From positions 1-46,167 of the forward strand of contig CAJUMB010000025.1 of assembly GCA_910587105.1 (NCBI GenBank): DNA of 46,167 nt, written 5' to 3'. Numbering within the stretch: the stretch's first letter is position 1; the number at the start of each line of letters is the position of its first letter. This document shows, piece by piece, positions 33,172 to 41,414 of this stretch. The DNA is from an uncultured Lachnospiraceae bacterium (GTDB taxonomy: Bacteria > Bacillota > Clostridia > Lachnospirales > Lachnospiraceae). The notes below the pieces were generated by a model. That model saw only the letters and a program-made list of their open reading frames with translations, was not told the DNA's origin and did not search any database. Position numbers and translations under genes: made by a program.

Positions 33172-33768
33172 TTGGAAAAAGACAGGGATGACCTTGCATG
33201 GGAAGAGGTCAAAACAGAGCACATTATACAGAACGAATGGATTGATTTCAGGCAGTCAGCATACCGTTTTCCAGATGGCACAGTATTTGAGCCCTACTAC
33301 AGTTACAGCCGCAGGGATTATGTGGTCATTGTGGCTTCTGACACAGAAGGAAATTTCCTCTGTGTGAGACAGTTCCGGCAGGGAATCAAAGAAGTGACAA
33401 CGGAATTTCCGGCGGGAGGCCTGGAACGGTCTGACGGCATGGGGTACGGGCCAGAGACAAGAGATTCTGCGTCAGAGGACGCTTTGGATGCGGCAAAAAG
33501 GGAACTGCTGGAAGAAACGGGTTATGAATCAGATGAATGGTCATATCTTCTTAAAATTCCGTCTAATGCGACTATCGCTGACAACTATGCGTTTGTGTAT
33601 AGGGCCAAAAACTGCCGGAAGGTTGCCGGGCAGAATCTGGACGAGACAGAATTTCTGAATGTGGAGGTGCATACTCCACAGGAAATTGAGGAGATGATTC
33701 GCAGGGGGAAATTTCAGCAGTGTGTGCATGTGATGGCATGGCTGCTGGCTAAAGCGGGGATGATGTGA
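33172..33768 (+). CDS. NUDIX hydrolase (ADP-ribose pyrophosphatase-like)
   Basis: 198 aa; I choose TTG 33172, with GGAGG five bases upstream; upstream in-frame codons give no ribosome site. NUDIX box: AAKRELLEETGYESD matches REUxEExGU; the usual leading Gx5E is stretched by an insertion (GGLERSDGMGYGPETRDSAS before the box). The preceding YVVIVASDTEGNFLCVRQFR is the conserved strand. Probably hydrolyses ADP-sugars or a related nucleoside diphosphate. Closely followed by ybaK (4-bp gap). Confidence 0.78.
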   Translation: MEKDRDDLAWEEVKTEHIIQNEWIDFRQSAYRFPDGTVFEPYYSYSRRDYVVIVASDTEGNFLCVRQFRQGIKEVTTEFPAGGLERSDGMGYGPETRDSASEDALDAAKRELLEETGYESDEWSYLLKIPSNATIADNYAFVYRAKNCRKVAGQNLDETEFLNVEVHTPQEIEEMIRRGKFQQCVHVMAWLLAKAGMM

Positions 33769-33772
33769 GATT

Positions 33773-34246
33773 ATGAAAAATAACGATAAAACCAATGTAA
33801 TGCGTGTGCTGGACCAGAAAAAGATATCCTATACAAGCCACAGCTATGAGCCGGATGCTTCCATGAGCGGGGAAGAGATCGCGGCCCTGCTGGGTGAAGA
33901 TGCGGACAGAGTATTCAAAACTCTTGTCACACAGGGAAAATCGGGGCAGTATTATGTCTTCGTGGTTCCAGTCAAGGAGGAACTGGATTTAAAGAAGGCG
34001 GCAAAGGCAGCGGGGGAAAAATCCGTCAGTATGATAAAGCAGAAGGAATTGCTGCCCCTTACCGGCTATGTGCATGGAGGCTGTTCGCCTGTGGGGATGA
34101 AGAAAAAGTTCCCGGCTTTTATCCATGAAACAGCAAGGCAGTATGAGCGGATGTTTGTCAGTGCGGGCAGGGTGGGTTTCCAGATAGAACTGGCACCGGA
34201 AGATCTGGCAGAAACTGCTGGCTGTGGTTTTGCGGATATTGTGTGA
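33773..34246 (+). CDS. ybaK: YbaK/EbsC-type Cys-tRNA(Pro)/aminoacyl-tRNA deacylase
   Basis: 157 aa. Hydrolyses mischarged Cys-tRNA(Pro). Family blocks: YTSHSYEPDASMSGEEIAAL, DADRVFKTLVTQGKSGQYYV, FVVPVKEELDLKKAAKAAGE, TGYVHGGCSPVGMKKKFPAF, and SAGRVGFQIELAPEDLA. The conserved Lys in VFKTL is present. Normal length. Probably co-transcribed with the NUDIX gene. Confidence 0.88.
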   Translation: MKNNDKTNVMRVLDQKKISYTSHSYEPDASMSGEEIAALLGEDADRVFKTLVTQGKSGQYYVFVVPVKEELDLKKAAKAAGEKSVSMIKQKELLPLTGYVHGGCSPVGMKKKFPAFIHETARQYERMFVSAGRVGFQIELAPEDLAETAGCGFADIV

Positions 34247-34301
34247 GATAAAAAATAATGTAACCTTACTTGCCAGCAGGGAACCGGATTAAAGGACAAA
34301 C

Positions 34302-34445
34302 ATGAAGAATTTAATTTTTATTAACGGAACAATGGGAGTTGGAAAAACAACTACCAGCCGGGAGCTCCAGACAACACTTTAACAGCCTCTGAACAGTCTT
34401 TGCGCCGGCGTCTTGCCAAAGATATTTCAGAGGGATTCAGGACGC
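34302..34445 (+). pseudogene. P-loop kinase remnant with internal deletion
   Basis: ATG 34302 opens MKNLIFINGTMGVGKTTTSR, a complete P-loop kinase N-terminus, and stops at 34380-34382. A shifted frame overlapping that stop gives LTASEQSLRRRLAKDISEGF, typical of the C-terminal part of the same small kinase family (LTASEEALRxRLxxDI). About 100 or more residues between are missing. The MATE gene on the other strand ends at 34459. The gene cannot be functional. Confidence 0.55.
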
Positions 34446-34458
34446 GGGATATCCTGTA

Positions 34459-35817
34459 TTACCTGATTTTTTCCATCCTTTTAAGCTCCGGAAGTATGGT
34501 TACAGCCATAGTGATAAAGCATGCCAGTCCTCCGACCACGTTTGAAACAGGTTCTGCCATGAATACGCCGTCTGTTCCCAGTTTGAATACATAGGGCAGC
34601 AGATAGGTAAGAGGAACCACCATGATTACCTTTCGGAACAGACTAAAAAATATTGCCTGTTTCTTTTTATTCAGTGCCTTGAAAACAGTCTGACCTGAGT
34701 ATTGGAACGCCTGAAATACAAAAGCAAAGAAATACAGGTGGAGAGGCCCAAGCGCCAGCTGCTGCAAAGTGGTATCATCGCTGAAAATCCTGATAAAAAA
34801 CAGCGGAGCTTTCTCAATCAATATCCACATGAGACATGTATATAAGATGGCTGTTGCTGCCATTATGAGGATTGCGTTCTGGATTCTCTTCGGCCTTTTG
34901 GCGCCGTAATTATAGGAGATGGCTGGCGAAGCTCCTTCCGCGACGGCAAGGATTGGGGTGTCCAGTATCTGTCTTACCGAAGAAATAATTGTCATAACAG
35001 ACACATAGAGAGTCCCGCCTGTTTTCATGAGTACACTATTACATGCCACAGATACCATGGAATTGGTGCACTGCATGACAAAGGGAGATAATCCAAGGCT
35101 GATGATTTCCCTGGCATAAGGAAGAACAAGGGGCTTCTGAAAAAATATCTTAAATTCATTTTTAGAGCCAAGAAAGAACCAGAGAACAAAAAGCATAGAT
35201 AAAAACTGTGAAATTACAGTTGCAATCGCAGCTCCATTTACCCCCAGCCCCAATATAAAAATAAAAACCGGGTCCAGCACAATATTGGCGGCAGCTCCGA
35301 TCCATACGGATTTCATACCCACTGCGGCGTATCCCTGAGCATTAATATAGGGGTTCATACCAGTGGAAATCATAATGAATATAGTTCCGGTTAGATATAT
35401 CCTGATATAGGGAACCGAAAAAGAAAGCTCCTGCGCAGCCGCGCCAAAAATAGATAAAATCTGGGGCGCGGCCAGCTCACATAATGTCATAAGTAATAAG
35501 CCTGTGATGATTTCGAGACGGAATGCCGTATTTAAGATATCACAGGCTTTCTTTTTGTTGTTCTGCCCCAGTTCGATGGAAAATAAAGGTGCGCCTCCAA
35601 GGCCGAACATATTTGTAAAGCCGTTGATTAACATGACAATGGGGAAACACAGCCCGATGGCACCAAGGGCCTGGGTGCCATAACCTTCAATCCGTCCAAT
35701 ATAGATCCGATCCACTATGTTATATAAAAGGCTGATGATCTGAGCCGCCAGCATGGGCAGCGCTGTCTGTATGATATTTTTTGTAATTGGGTCATTATCG
35801 AAGTCTACTTTTTTCAT
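34459..35817 (-). CDS. MATE family efflux protein
   Basis: 452 aa from ATG 35817 (MKKVDFDNDPITKNIIQTAL); the in-frame sequence upstream is non-coding. Full MATE length and pattern: LPMLAAQIISLLYNIVDRIY, GFTNMFGLGGAPLFSIELGQ, ISTGMNPYINAQGYA, LVLPYAREIISLGLSPFVMQ, DTPILAVAEGASPAISYNYG and GPLHLYFFAFVFQAFQYSGQ. A Na+- or H+-driven drug/metabolite exporter in the membrane. Divergent from the TetR operon but with its own promoter, so regulation by that TetR is possible, not shown. This copy is intact, unlike the one at 6306. Confidence 0.88.
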   Translation of the reverse strand: MKKVDFDNDPITKNIIQTALPMLAAQIISLLYNIVDRIYIGRIEGYGTQALGAIGLCFPIVMLINGFTNMFGLGGAPLFSIELGQNNKKKACDILNTAFRLEIITGLLLMTLCELAAPQILSIFGAAAQELSFSVPYIRIYLTGTIFIMISTGMNPYINAQGYAAVGMKSVWIGAAANIVLDPVFIFILGLGVNGAAIATVISQFLSMLFVLWFFLGSKNEFKIFFQKPLVLPYAREIISLGLSPFVMQCTNSMVSVACNSVLMKTGGTLYVSVMTIISSVRQILDTPILAVAEGASPAISYNYGAKRPKRIQNAILIMAATAILYTCLMWILIEKAPLFFIRIFSDDTTLQQLALGPLHLYFFAFVFQAFQYSGQTVFKALNKKKQAIFFSLFRKVIMVVPLTYLLPYVFKLGTDGVFMAEPVSNVVGGLACFITMAVTILPELKRMEKIR

Positions 35818-35845
35818 GTGGTTCTTTACCCGCCAAATTGAATTT

Positions 35846-35904
35846 CCAGCATATTTGGTAGATGCTGGCTGAAAAATTATAGCATATTTTTCATTGCGAT
35901 TCAA
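35846..35904 (-). promoter_or_regulatory. MATE promoter with inverted repeat at the start site
   Basis: On the minus strand TTGAAT (35904-35899), 17-bp spacer, TATAAT (35881-35876). Just downstream, CCAGCAT (35846-35852) and ATGCTGG (35862-35868) form a 7-bp inverted repeat across the expected transcription start, a possible operator. Confidence 0.55.
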
Positions 35905-35983
35905 ATATGCCGCTTGAATTCCTTTTATGTTGTGGGTGATGGAGCAGAAGAACTGCTTCAGGATGAGTGAGGTAAAAAACATC

Positions 35984-36012
35984 TTGACATAATAGACTGA
36001 TTGGTCTATTAT
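35984..36012 (+). promoter_or_regulatory. TetR operon promoter and operator
   Basis: TTGACA (35984-35989), 17-bp spacer, TATTAT (36007-36012). The perfect inverted repeat ATAATAGAC (35989-35997) and GTCTATTAT (36004-36012), with 6 bases between, covers the whole spacer and the -10. This is the geometry of an autoregulatory TetR operator. Confidence 0.75.
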
Positions 36013-36036
36013 ATAAGAAAAGCAAAAGGAAAAAAT

Positions 36037-36612
36037 ATGACAAAGGGAGAACAATCGAAGAGAAAGATTATAGAAACAGCAGGAGAGCTGTTCTGGAAAA
36101 ACGGCTATACGAAAACCGGAGTGAGCGAAATATTAAAGGCTTCCGGGCTTCCTAAGGGCTCTTTTTATTTCTATTTTAAGAAGAAGTCAGATGTAGCGGA
36201 GGCGGTACTGCAGTATTATGGAAATAAGATCTTGGACTTGCTTCGTTTTATTGCGGAGGATTCAGATTCCTGGGAGTCATTTTGTGATTCTTTTCTGCTT
36301 ATATATCAGGAAGAACTGGCGGAACAGCAGTATTATGGATGTCCACTGGCTGTGGTGGGAATGGAAATCGCGTTTCAGGAAGAAGAACTGGTAAAGCACT
36401 ATCACGGGGCAATGGAAGAAGTAAAAAAGGTCTTTGTGCAGGTGCTGGGGAAAGAGAAAATACCAGAAGAAGAACTGGGGACAGCAGCGGATTTATGTCT
36501 TGCCGTATATGAGGGGAACCTGGTTTTGTACCGTCTCTCTAAAGATCAGAACGTGCTGCTGCGGATGAACGCCCAATTAAAGAAAGTCATTCGAGGTGGG
36601 GCATGGAAATAA
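36037..36612 (+). CDS. TetR/AcrR family transcriptional regulator
   Basis: 191 aa from ATG 36037. N-terminal HTH: SKRKIIETAGELFWKNGYTK, TGVSEILKASGLPKGSFYFY, FKKKSDVAEAVLQYY. Ligand domain: QQYYGCPLAVVGMEIAFQEE and so on. The GCPLAVVG motif is typical of the YxaF/LmrA-like group. The operator overlapping its promoter indicates autorepression. Its last codons overlap the ATG of the DUF3786 remnant, and flavodoxin and DUF1638 follow on the same strand. Confidence 0.85.
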   Translation: MTKGEQSKRKIIETAGELFWKNGYTKTGVSEILKASGLPKGSFYFYFKKKSDVAEAVLQYYGNKILDLLRFIAEDSDSWESFCDSFLLIYQEELAEQQYYGCPLAVVGMEIAFQEEELVKHYHGAMEEVKKVFVQVLGKEKIPEEELGTAADLCLAVYEGNLVLYRLSKDQNVLLRMNAQLKKVIRGGAWK

Positions 36613-36954
36613 AACAGAGGATTTCTAACTATGAAAAGATGAAAAATGATATGGCAGGTGTGTTCCTGCAGTATGATCAGGAAAAGATGATCCAGAAATT
36701 TGGGCTGGCCCATGATGAAAGCCATCTGTACATCTCCTGTCTGGAACGAAAATACCGGATTGATCGGCGAAGCGGCCTATGAGCTGTCTTTGTTCCCTTT
36801 TCTTCCATTGATTCTGCGCTTTTGGGATTCCGATGAGGATTTTCTGGCAAGCCTGCAGATTCTTGTGGATGAGAATATTCTGGACTATATGCACTATGAA
36901 ACTCTTATGTTTGCAATTTCACATCTATTAAACCGCTTGAAAGATGAGAGATAG
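36603..36954 (+). pseudogene. DUF3786 family protein, shortened and frameshifted
   Basis: ATG 36603 overlaps the TetR stop. The first frame gives FGLAHDESHLYISCLERKYR, then stops at 36782. A second frame carries FPFLPLILRFWDSDEDFLAS, LQILVDENILDYMHYETLMF and AISHLLNRLK. These are the two ends of DUF3786 proteins (LRFWxxDxxFxxSLQxLxDENxLxFMHYET). About 100 residues that should lie between, normally including GLIEEA-like and catalytic-looking segments, are missing. The gene is inactive unless expressed by an unusual route. DUF3786 proteins often accompany corrinoid or redox operons. Confidence 0.6.
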
Positions 36955-36994
36955 AAAACAGAATCAAATATTTTTTATAATGAGGAGGACAAAA

Positions 36995-37492
36995 ATGAAA
37001 ATTTCAATTATTTATGTAAGTCAGACCGGCACCACAGAAGAAGCTGCAGAGTATATACAGGATGGAATCATGGCGAAACACCCTTTTATTCAGGTCAAGG
37101 CGATGAATGTCCGGGAAAATGAAGTGGACATGGATTTTCTTGCTGAGAGCGAGGCGGTTATCTTTGGAACACCCGTCTATTTTTCCAGTATGAGCTGGGA
37201 ACTGAAAAAGTGGTTTGACCACAGTTACCAGATTAATTTGAACGGTAAGCTGGGTGCGGCATTCGTGACGGCCCAATCTCCCACAGGCGGGGCAGATACG
37301 GCGATTATGGAGATGCTGCGCCATATGCTGGTAAAAGGAATGATGGTTTTCTCAGGAACAGGGCAGGATTCGGCTCATAAGTTCCAGATTGGAGCTGTGG
37401 GCATCGGGAAAAATATGGGGCAGGCATCGGAACAGTTTGAGAAATTCGGGGAATGTATAGCCCAGAAGGCAGTCAAACTGTTTGGCAGATAA
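36995..37492 (+). CDS. Flavodoxin/NADPH-dependent FMN reductase-like protein
   Basis: 165 aa from ATG 36995 (GAGGAGG eight bases upstream). Flavodoxin-like: FMN phosphate loop YVSQTGTTEEAAEYI, FGTPVYFSSMSWELKKWFDH and FVTAQSPTGGADTAIMEMLR. Resembles WrbA/NAD(P)H:quinone reductase-like proteins. Probably carries electrons or reduces quinones/aromatics under control of the TetR. The C-terminal FQIGAVGIGKNMGQASEQFE is conserved in this clade. Confidence 0.8.
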   Translation: MKISIIYVSQTGTTEEAAEYIQDGIMAKHPFIQVKAMNVRENEVDMDFLAESEAVIFGTPVYFSSMSWELKKWFDHSYQINLNGKLGAAFVTAQSPTGGADTAIMEMLRHMLVKGMMVFSGTGQDSAHKFQIGAVGIGKNMGQASEQFEKFGECIAQKAVKLFGR

Positions 37493-37511
37493 TTCGAAAA
37501 GGATAGGACAT

Positions 37512-38180
37512 ATGAATCACTGTGATACAGTAATTTTTGCATGCAGTTCCCTGAAAGGCTATGTTTCTGCTGCACAGGAGAAGGAAGGGACGTGTTATCC
37601 GGTTGTTTTCCTGGATAAAGAGAATCATATGGAGCCACGGCAGATGAAGCAGTGCATTCTCGCCGCCGAGAAGGAGCTGCCGGGGACGGTGGAAACTGTT
37701 CTGATTGCCATGGGATTTTGCGGCGGGTCACTGGATTCGGTTTCGTTTTCCCGGCGTTTTGTGATTCCCCGGGTGGATGACTGTGTGTCCTTGATGTTGC
37801 AGACAGATCAGGAATACTGCCCCAACCCGAAGGAAACGGGACATTTGTATATGATTGAACAGAACCCAGAGGAATTCTTATTTGAAAAGATGTTCCAGGA
37901 TGGCCAGGGGGAATATGAGGGTATCAGCCAGGAAGAACTGTTTCATATGTATTTTGATCATTATACCAATCTGGATATTGTAGATATCGGGCTGAGTGAC
38001 TGCTATTCGGAAGAATACGCCCAGAGGGCACAGGAGAATGCGGATCGGATGCATGTTTCGCTGGATTATGTGCAGGGCAGCAATCTGATGCTGGAAAAGC
38101 TGGTGGGCGGACGCTGGGACCGGCAGTTTCTGGTGGCGGAGCCGGGGCATCTCATTCGGCATGGGGATTTTTTTGAGTAA
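37512..38180 (+). CDS. DUF1638 family protein
   Basis: 222 aa from ATG 37512 (AAGGATAGG upstream). Conserved family segments: VIFACSSLKGYVSAAQ, VLIAMGFCGGSLDS, FVIPRVDDCVSLMLQ, GHLYMIEQNPEEFLFEKMFQ and LDIVDIGLSDCYSEEYAQRA. DUF1638 proteins occur in methanogens and acetogenic/ammonifying Clostridia near methyltransferase genes; the function is not known. Cys in GFCGG and DDC may bind metal. Likely cotranscribed with TetR and flavodoxin. Confidence 0.75.
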   Translation: MNHCDTVIFACSSLKGYVSAAQEKEGTCYPVVFLDKENHMEPRQMKQCILAAEKELPGTVETVLIAMGFCGGSLDSVSFSRRFVIPRVDDCVSLMLQTDQEYCPNPKETGHLYMIEQNPEEFLFEKMFQDGQGEYEGISQEELFHMYFDHYTNLDIVDIGLSDCYSEEYAQRAQENADRMHVSLDYVQGSNLMLEKLVGGRWDRQFLVAEPGHLIRHGDFFE

Positions 38181-38289
38181 AGCAGCCGGGGGATGCTGGA
38201 CCTTTTTAAACGTTTGGGGCTCAGCCATACCCGCCCCCTCGTCAAGTGCTATGCACTGGCCATGGTCATAGCAGCAGCACTACACATTT

Positions 38290-38690
38290 GCGGTGAACGC
38301 GTTTGTGGAACTTGTGAAGCAGTATGGAATGGATGAGTATGAATTTGAGGTGCATGAAACCAAGACTTATGAAGTGATTGAGAATGTGAAGAACCATAAA
38401 AGTGAGATCGGTATTCTGTATCTGAATGTTTTTAACCGGAATGTACTCACAAAATTGTCTTGGGAATACGGACTGGGGTTTCAGCCCTTGTTTGAATGCG
38501 GTGTGTATGTTAAATATGTGGAAAGGCCATCCGCTGGCAGACAGGAAGAAAATAGCCCTGGAGGAACTGGAAGAGTTTCCATGCCTTGGATTTGACCAGG
38601 GACAGCATAATTCCTTCTATTTTGCAGAAGAAGTGTTAAGTACGTATGGGTACAAAAGATTTATCCGCGCCAATGACAGGGCCACCCTGT
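38290..38690 (+). pseudogene. LysR-type regulator, substrate-binding domain remnant
   Basis: A frame from about 38293 encodes NAFVELVKQYGMDEYEFEVH, ETKTYEVIENVKNHKSEIGI and LYLNVFNRNV, the LysR co-inducer domain; a shift near 38510 continues as MWKGHPLADRKKIALEELEE and FPCLGFDQGQHNSFYFAEEV up to the region of 38690. The HTH that should precede it is gone. Two reading-frame breaks are needed. The end runs straight into the LysR HTH remnant in the same frame. Confidence 0.6.
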
Positions 38691-38992
38691 CCCGCCAGCT
38701 GATGCAGATGGAGCGGGAACTTGGCGTGAAGCTGTTCCGCAGGGGGAGGCATAATATCCTGCTGACATAAGAGGGGATGCTGCTTCGGCGGCGGGGAAAC
38801 TCAGAATATGAAGCCCCTTTCTGAGATGATTGCTTCTTTCCAGAAACAATATCCGGATGTGGGCTTTAACATTTACACAGCCATTGCAGATGATGTAAAA
38901 GAACGTCTGGAGAGCGGGCTTCTCGACATGGGGCTTTTGCTGGAGCCAGTAGAAATCAGCCGGTATCAATGGGAGGAAAGAAAGCAATATTA
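38681..38992 (+). pseudogene. LysR-type regulator, HTH and partial domain remnant
   Basis: In the same frame as the preceding remnant, RATLSRQLMQMERELGVKLF followed by RRGRHNILLT is the recognition-helix region of LysR HTHs. It stops at TAA 38768-38770. Another frame from 38808 then carries MKPLSEMIASFQKQYPDVGF and ERLESGLLDMGLLLEPVEI, the start of a LysR effector domain, and stops at 38992. The DUF5714 start lies 18 bp further. The fused order (effector domain, then HTH) shows that two LysR genes recombined. Confidence 0.6.
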
Positions 38993-39010
38993 AGAGAGAA
39001 GGGTGTATCA

Positions 39011-39703
39011 ATGAAGGAAGAATGTTTGATATGTAAAGCGCCGCTTGAATACCTGGAAGCGGATGAGGTTATGGAGTGTGTCATATGTCACAGGAAAGAG
39101 AACAGTAAGACCAGATGTGTAGAAGGGCATTATGTATGCAATGACTGCCATACTGCAGGTATGGATGTTATTATCGGGATGTGCGTGAAGGAAACTTCAA
39201 AGAATCCGTTTGATATTATAGAGAAGATGATGGAGCAGCCGTTCTGTCATATGCACGGTCCGGAACATCATGTAATGGTTGGGGCGGCTTTGCTGACAGC
39301 ATACAAAAATGCAGGAGGAGACATTGAACTGCGGCAGGCATTGGATGAAATGCTGAACAGGGGAAAAAGTGTTCCAGGCGGGGCATGTGGCTTTTGGGGG
39401 GCTTGCGGAGCAGGTATCAGTGCGGGTATGTTTGTGTCTATTATTACTAAATCTACACCGCTGGCCGTTGAACCTTTTGGACTTTCGCATTTAATGACTT
39501 CGAAGGCTTTGGGAGAGATCGGGGCAGTTGGCGGTCCCCGATGCTGTAAAAGGGATTCATACCTGTCTATCCTTGCAGCTGTTGAATTTGTAAAAGAGCA
39601 TTTGGGCATTGAGATGGAAAAAACGGAGATTGTGTGCAGACATTTCGCACAAAATAATCAATGTATTGGAAAACGCTGTCCATTTACAAAAATAAATTAT
39701 TAA
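39011..39703 (+). CDS. DUF5714 domain protein
   Basis: 230 aa from ATG 39011 (AGAAGG upstream). N-terminal zinc-ribbon-like part: CLICKAPLEYL, MECVICHRKEN, RCVEGHYVCNDCHTAG. Then an all-alpha, glycine-rich domain (HVMVGAALLTAYKNAGGDIE, VPGGACGFWGACGAGISAGM, GLSHLMTSKALGEIGAVGGP, RCCKRDSYLSILAAVEFVKE). The cysteine pairs and GACGFWGACGAG motif suggest metal binding. Usually linked with a SAM methyltransferase gene, as here. Role unknown, possibly modification or redox. Confidence 0.75.
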   Translation: MKEECLICKAPLEYLEADEVMECVICHRKENSKTRCVEGHYVCNDCHTAGMDVIIGMCVKETSKNPFDIIEKMMEQPFCHMHGPEHHVMVGAALLTAYKNAGGDIELRQALDEMLNRGKSVPGGACGFWGACGAGISAGMFVSIITKSTPLAVEPFGLSHLMTSKALGEIGAVGGPRCCKRDSYLSILAAVEFVKEHLGIEMEKTEIVCRHFAQNNQCIGKRCPFTKINY

Positions 39704-39754
39704 GAATTTTTTGTTCAAGATAAAAATATTTGGGTTTAAGCAGAGGTAAAACAT

Positions 39755-40465
39755 TTGGATATAAGCAGATATAAAAGATATATTTCGGAAGAAACGATGA
39801 TGGGGCCAAACAGCGTCAGGATTTTAGCAGAGTTATTTGACAGACATCCACTGCAGTTAGCTGCTGATGACTTGATTCTTGATTTGGGATGTGGAACGGG
39901 ACTGACAAGCCTTGTAATTGCCAGGGAAACAGGCGCGAAGGTTTATGCAGACGACCTGTGGGTAAGTGCAAAAGAGAATGAGAAACGCTTTGCCCAATGG
40001 GGGATTGGTAGACAGGTTATGCCAGTTTGCGAAGATGCGAATAATCTCCACTTTGAAAAAAAGCAATTTCATGCTCTGGTGAGTATTGACTCTTATCATT
40101 ATTTTGCAGGCCATGAGGGTTTTTTTCAGGAGAGGATTCTGCCGTTTATGAAAGACAGCGGAGTGGTTTTGATTGGCATTCCAGGTCTGAAAGATGAGTA
40201 TATGGGCCGTGCCGAAGAACTTCTTTCTGATTGGCTTGGCCATGAGGCCTATATGTTCAAAAGCCCTGCGCATTGGAAAGAGCTTATTGGCAGCCACCAT
40301 AGAATTGGACTGGTAGAAACGTGGAAAATGGATTGTTTTAGCAAAGCATGGAGTGAGTGGCTTGCAGCAGATAATGAGTTCGCCCGCGGTGACAGGCAGT
40401 ACTTTGAAACAGTCATTAGACCATATACTTGTTTTGTGGGTATTTATATAAAACTGATAGCATGA
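39755..40465 (+). CDS. Class I SAM-dependent methyltransferase
   Basis: 236 aa; TTG start at 39755 with GAGG nine bases upstream. SAM motif I LILDLGCGTGLTSLVIARET, acidic loop after strand 2 KVYADDLWVS, motif III QVMPVCEDANNLHFEKKQFH and motif IV ALVSIDSYHYFAGHEGFFQE. The protein fits the Methyltransf_11 type. It directly follows the DUF5714 gene (51-bp gap), a repeated pairing in Clostridia, so the two may act on the same substrate. Confidence 0.78.
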   Translation: MDISRYKRYISEETMMGPNSVRILAELFDRHPLQLAADDLILDLGCGTGLTSLVIARETGAKVYADDLWVSAKENEKRFAQWGIGRQVMPVCEDANNLHFEKKQFHALVSIDSYHYFAGHEGFFQERILPFMKDSGVVLIGIPGLKDEYMGRAEELLSDWLGHEAYMFKSPAHWKELIGSHHRIGLVETWKMDCFSKAWSEWLAADNEFARGDRQYFETVIRPYTCFVGIYIKLIA

Positions 40466-40495
40466 ATCAAAAAAATATGAAATTGGCCATTGACT

Positions 40496-40640
40496 TATAG
40501 TTTAAGACTGTTCCTCCGATCCAGACGGATAATCCGGAAGAATTGGGTACAGATTCTCTTGAAAAGATTGCCGGCAGAAAAGTAAAATCACCCTGAAGAA
40601 AGTAAAAAACACTCAGATCAGAGCAGGCAAAAAGTTACTT
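40496..40640 (+). pseudogene. Unassigned short coding remnant
   Basis: A short frame reads VPPIQTDNPEELGTDSLEKI then AGRKVK and stops; a shifted frame continues LKKVKNTQIRAGKKLLF. The lysine-rich KVTLKKVK pattern is reminiscent of fibronectin-type or BspA-like repeats in clostridial surface proteins. No start or ribosome site is visible. Evidence is weak. Confidence 0.2.
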
Positions 40641-41298
40641 TTCTAATAATTTCAAAAACCTTTTTTCATTCATCTGTTCATTTGTAATATACCTGCCATC
40701 TAAAAATAATGTATAAGTTGTAATTGGTGTTGGAGCGTTCTGCGCGGCCTCTTTGCTCTGTAAATGAATCGCCTTAAATTTTATAGATTTCATCAACATG
40801 GGGGTGCTTCGCGCATTCTTTGAATTTTGGCAATAAAGCATTTTCTGTAAAAGATAAATGCCATAACTGAATACCATTATCTGCCTCATCACTGATGGAA
40901 AAACCTTTATATTTCAGGAATTTAGGGTCAGACAGAAATGGTTTTTTCTTTGCGGCAGATAATATGCACAGTCCCTTTTTCCCTTTGTTTTTACTGTCTT
41001 CAATACAGGCATTCAGCAGTTCCGTGGAATAACCATGTCCTTTGAAAGAGCCGGCCACCCATAAACAGTCAATATACATATAGCCGTCTGATGCAATGGG
41101 ATTCCATGCATTTTCAACAGGTATATATTCAATAAAACACTTCCCCCGCTGTTCACCTTTCAGGAAAACTAAACCATCATCAAAACGTTCTTTCAACCAA
41201 GTCTTTTTCGATGACACTTGAAGGTCATTATTGTTTGAAATGGCACAGCAGATATGTTCCTTTTCTATGTTTTTGTTTGTTACTCTAATATATTCCAA
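40635..41298 (-). pseudogene. YoaP-like GNAT acetyltransferase, internal deletion and frameshift
   Basis: Minus-strand ATG 41298 starts a 174-codon GNAT domain: MYIDCLWVAGSFKGHGYSTE with the RxxG-type loop FKGHGYS, then KGKKGLCILSAAKKKPFLSD. It runs through LPKFKECAKHPHVDE and is then out of frame. A second frame gives IKFKAIHLQSKEAAQNAPTP and NEQMNEKRFLKLLEK, the C-terminal YoaP thiol-reductase-like segment. About 30 residues that include the conserved Cys-containing segment are missing. The GNAT domain alone could still fold. Confidence 0.6.
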
Positions 41299-41355
41299 AA
41301 TGATACCTCCGGTTATTTACATGCTTTATCTGACTGCATTGAATTTTCACGGTTT

Positions 41356-41368
41356 TGTGCTATACTTT
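41356..41368 (+). promoter_or_regulatory. Extended -10 promoter of the DHFR-like gene
   Basis: TGTGCTATACTTT has an extended -10 (TGC then TATACT). A closely similar string occurs before the GNAT at 42940 and before the leader peptide at 45928. Confidence 0.4.
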
Positions 41369-41414
41369 TTATAAATAGTAAGAAGAAAATCGTGGAATGA
41401 GGGGATAAAGAACC

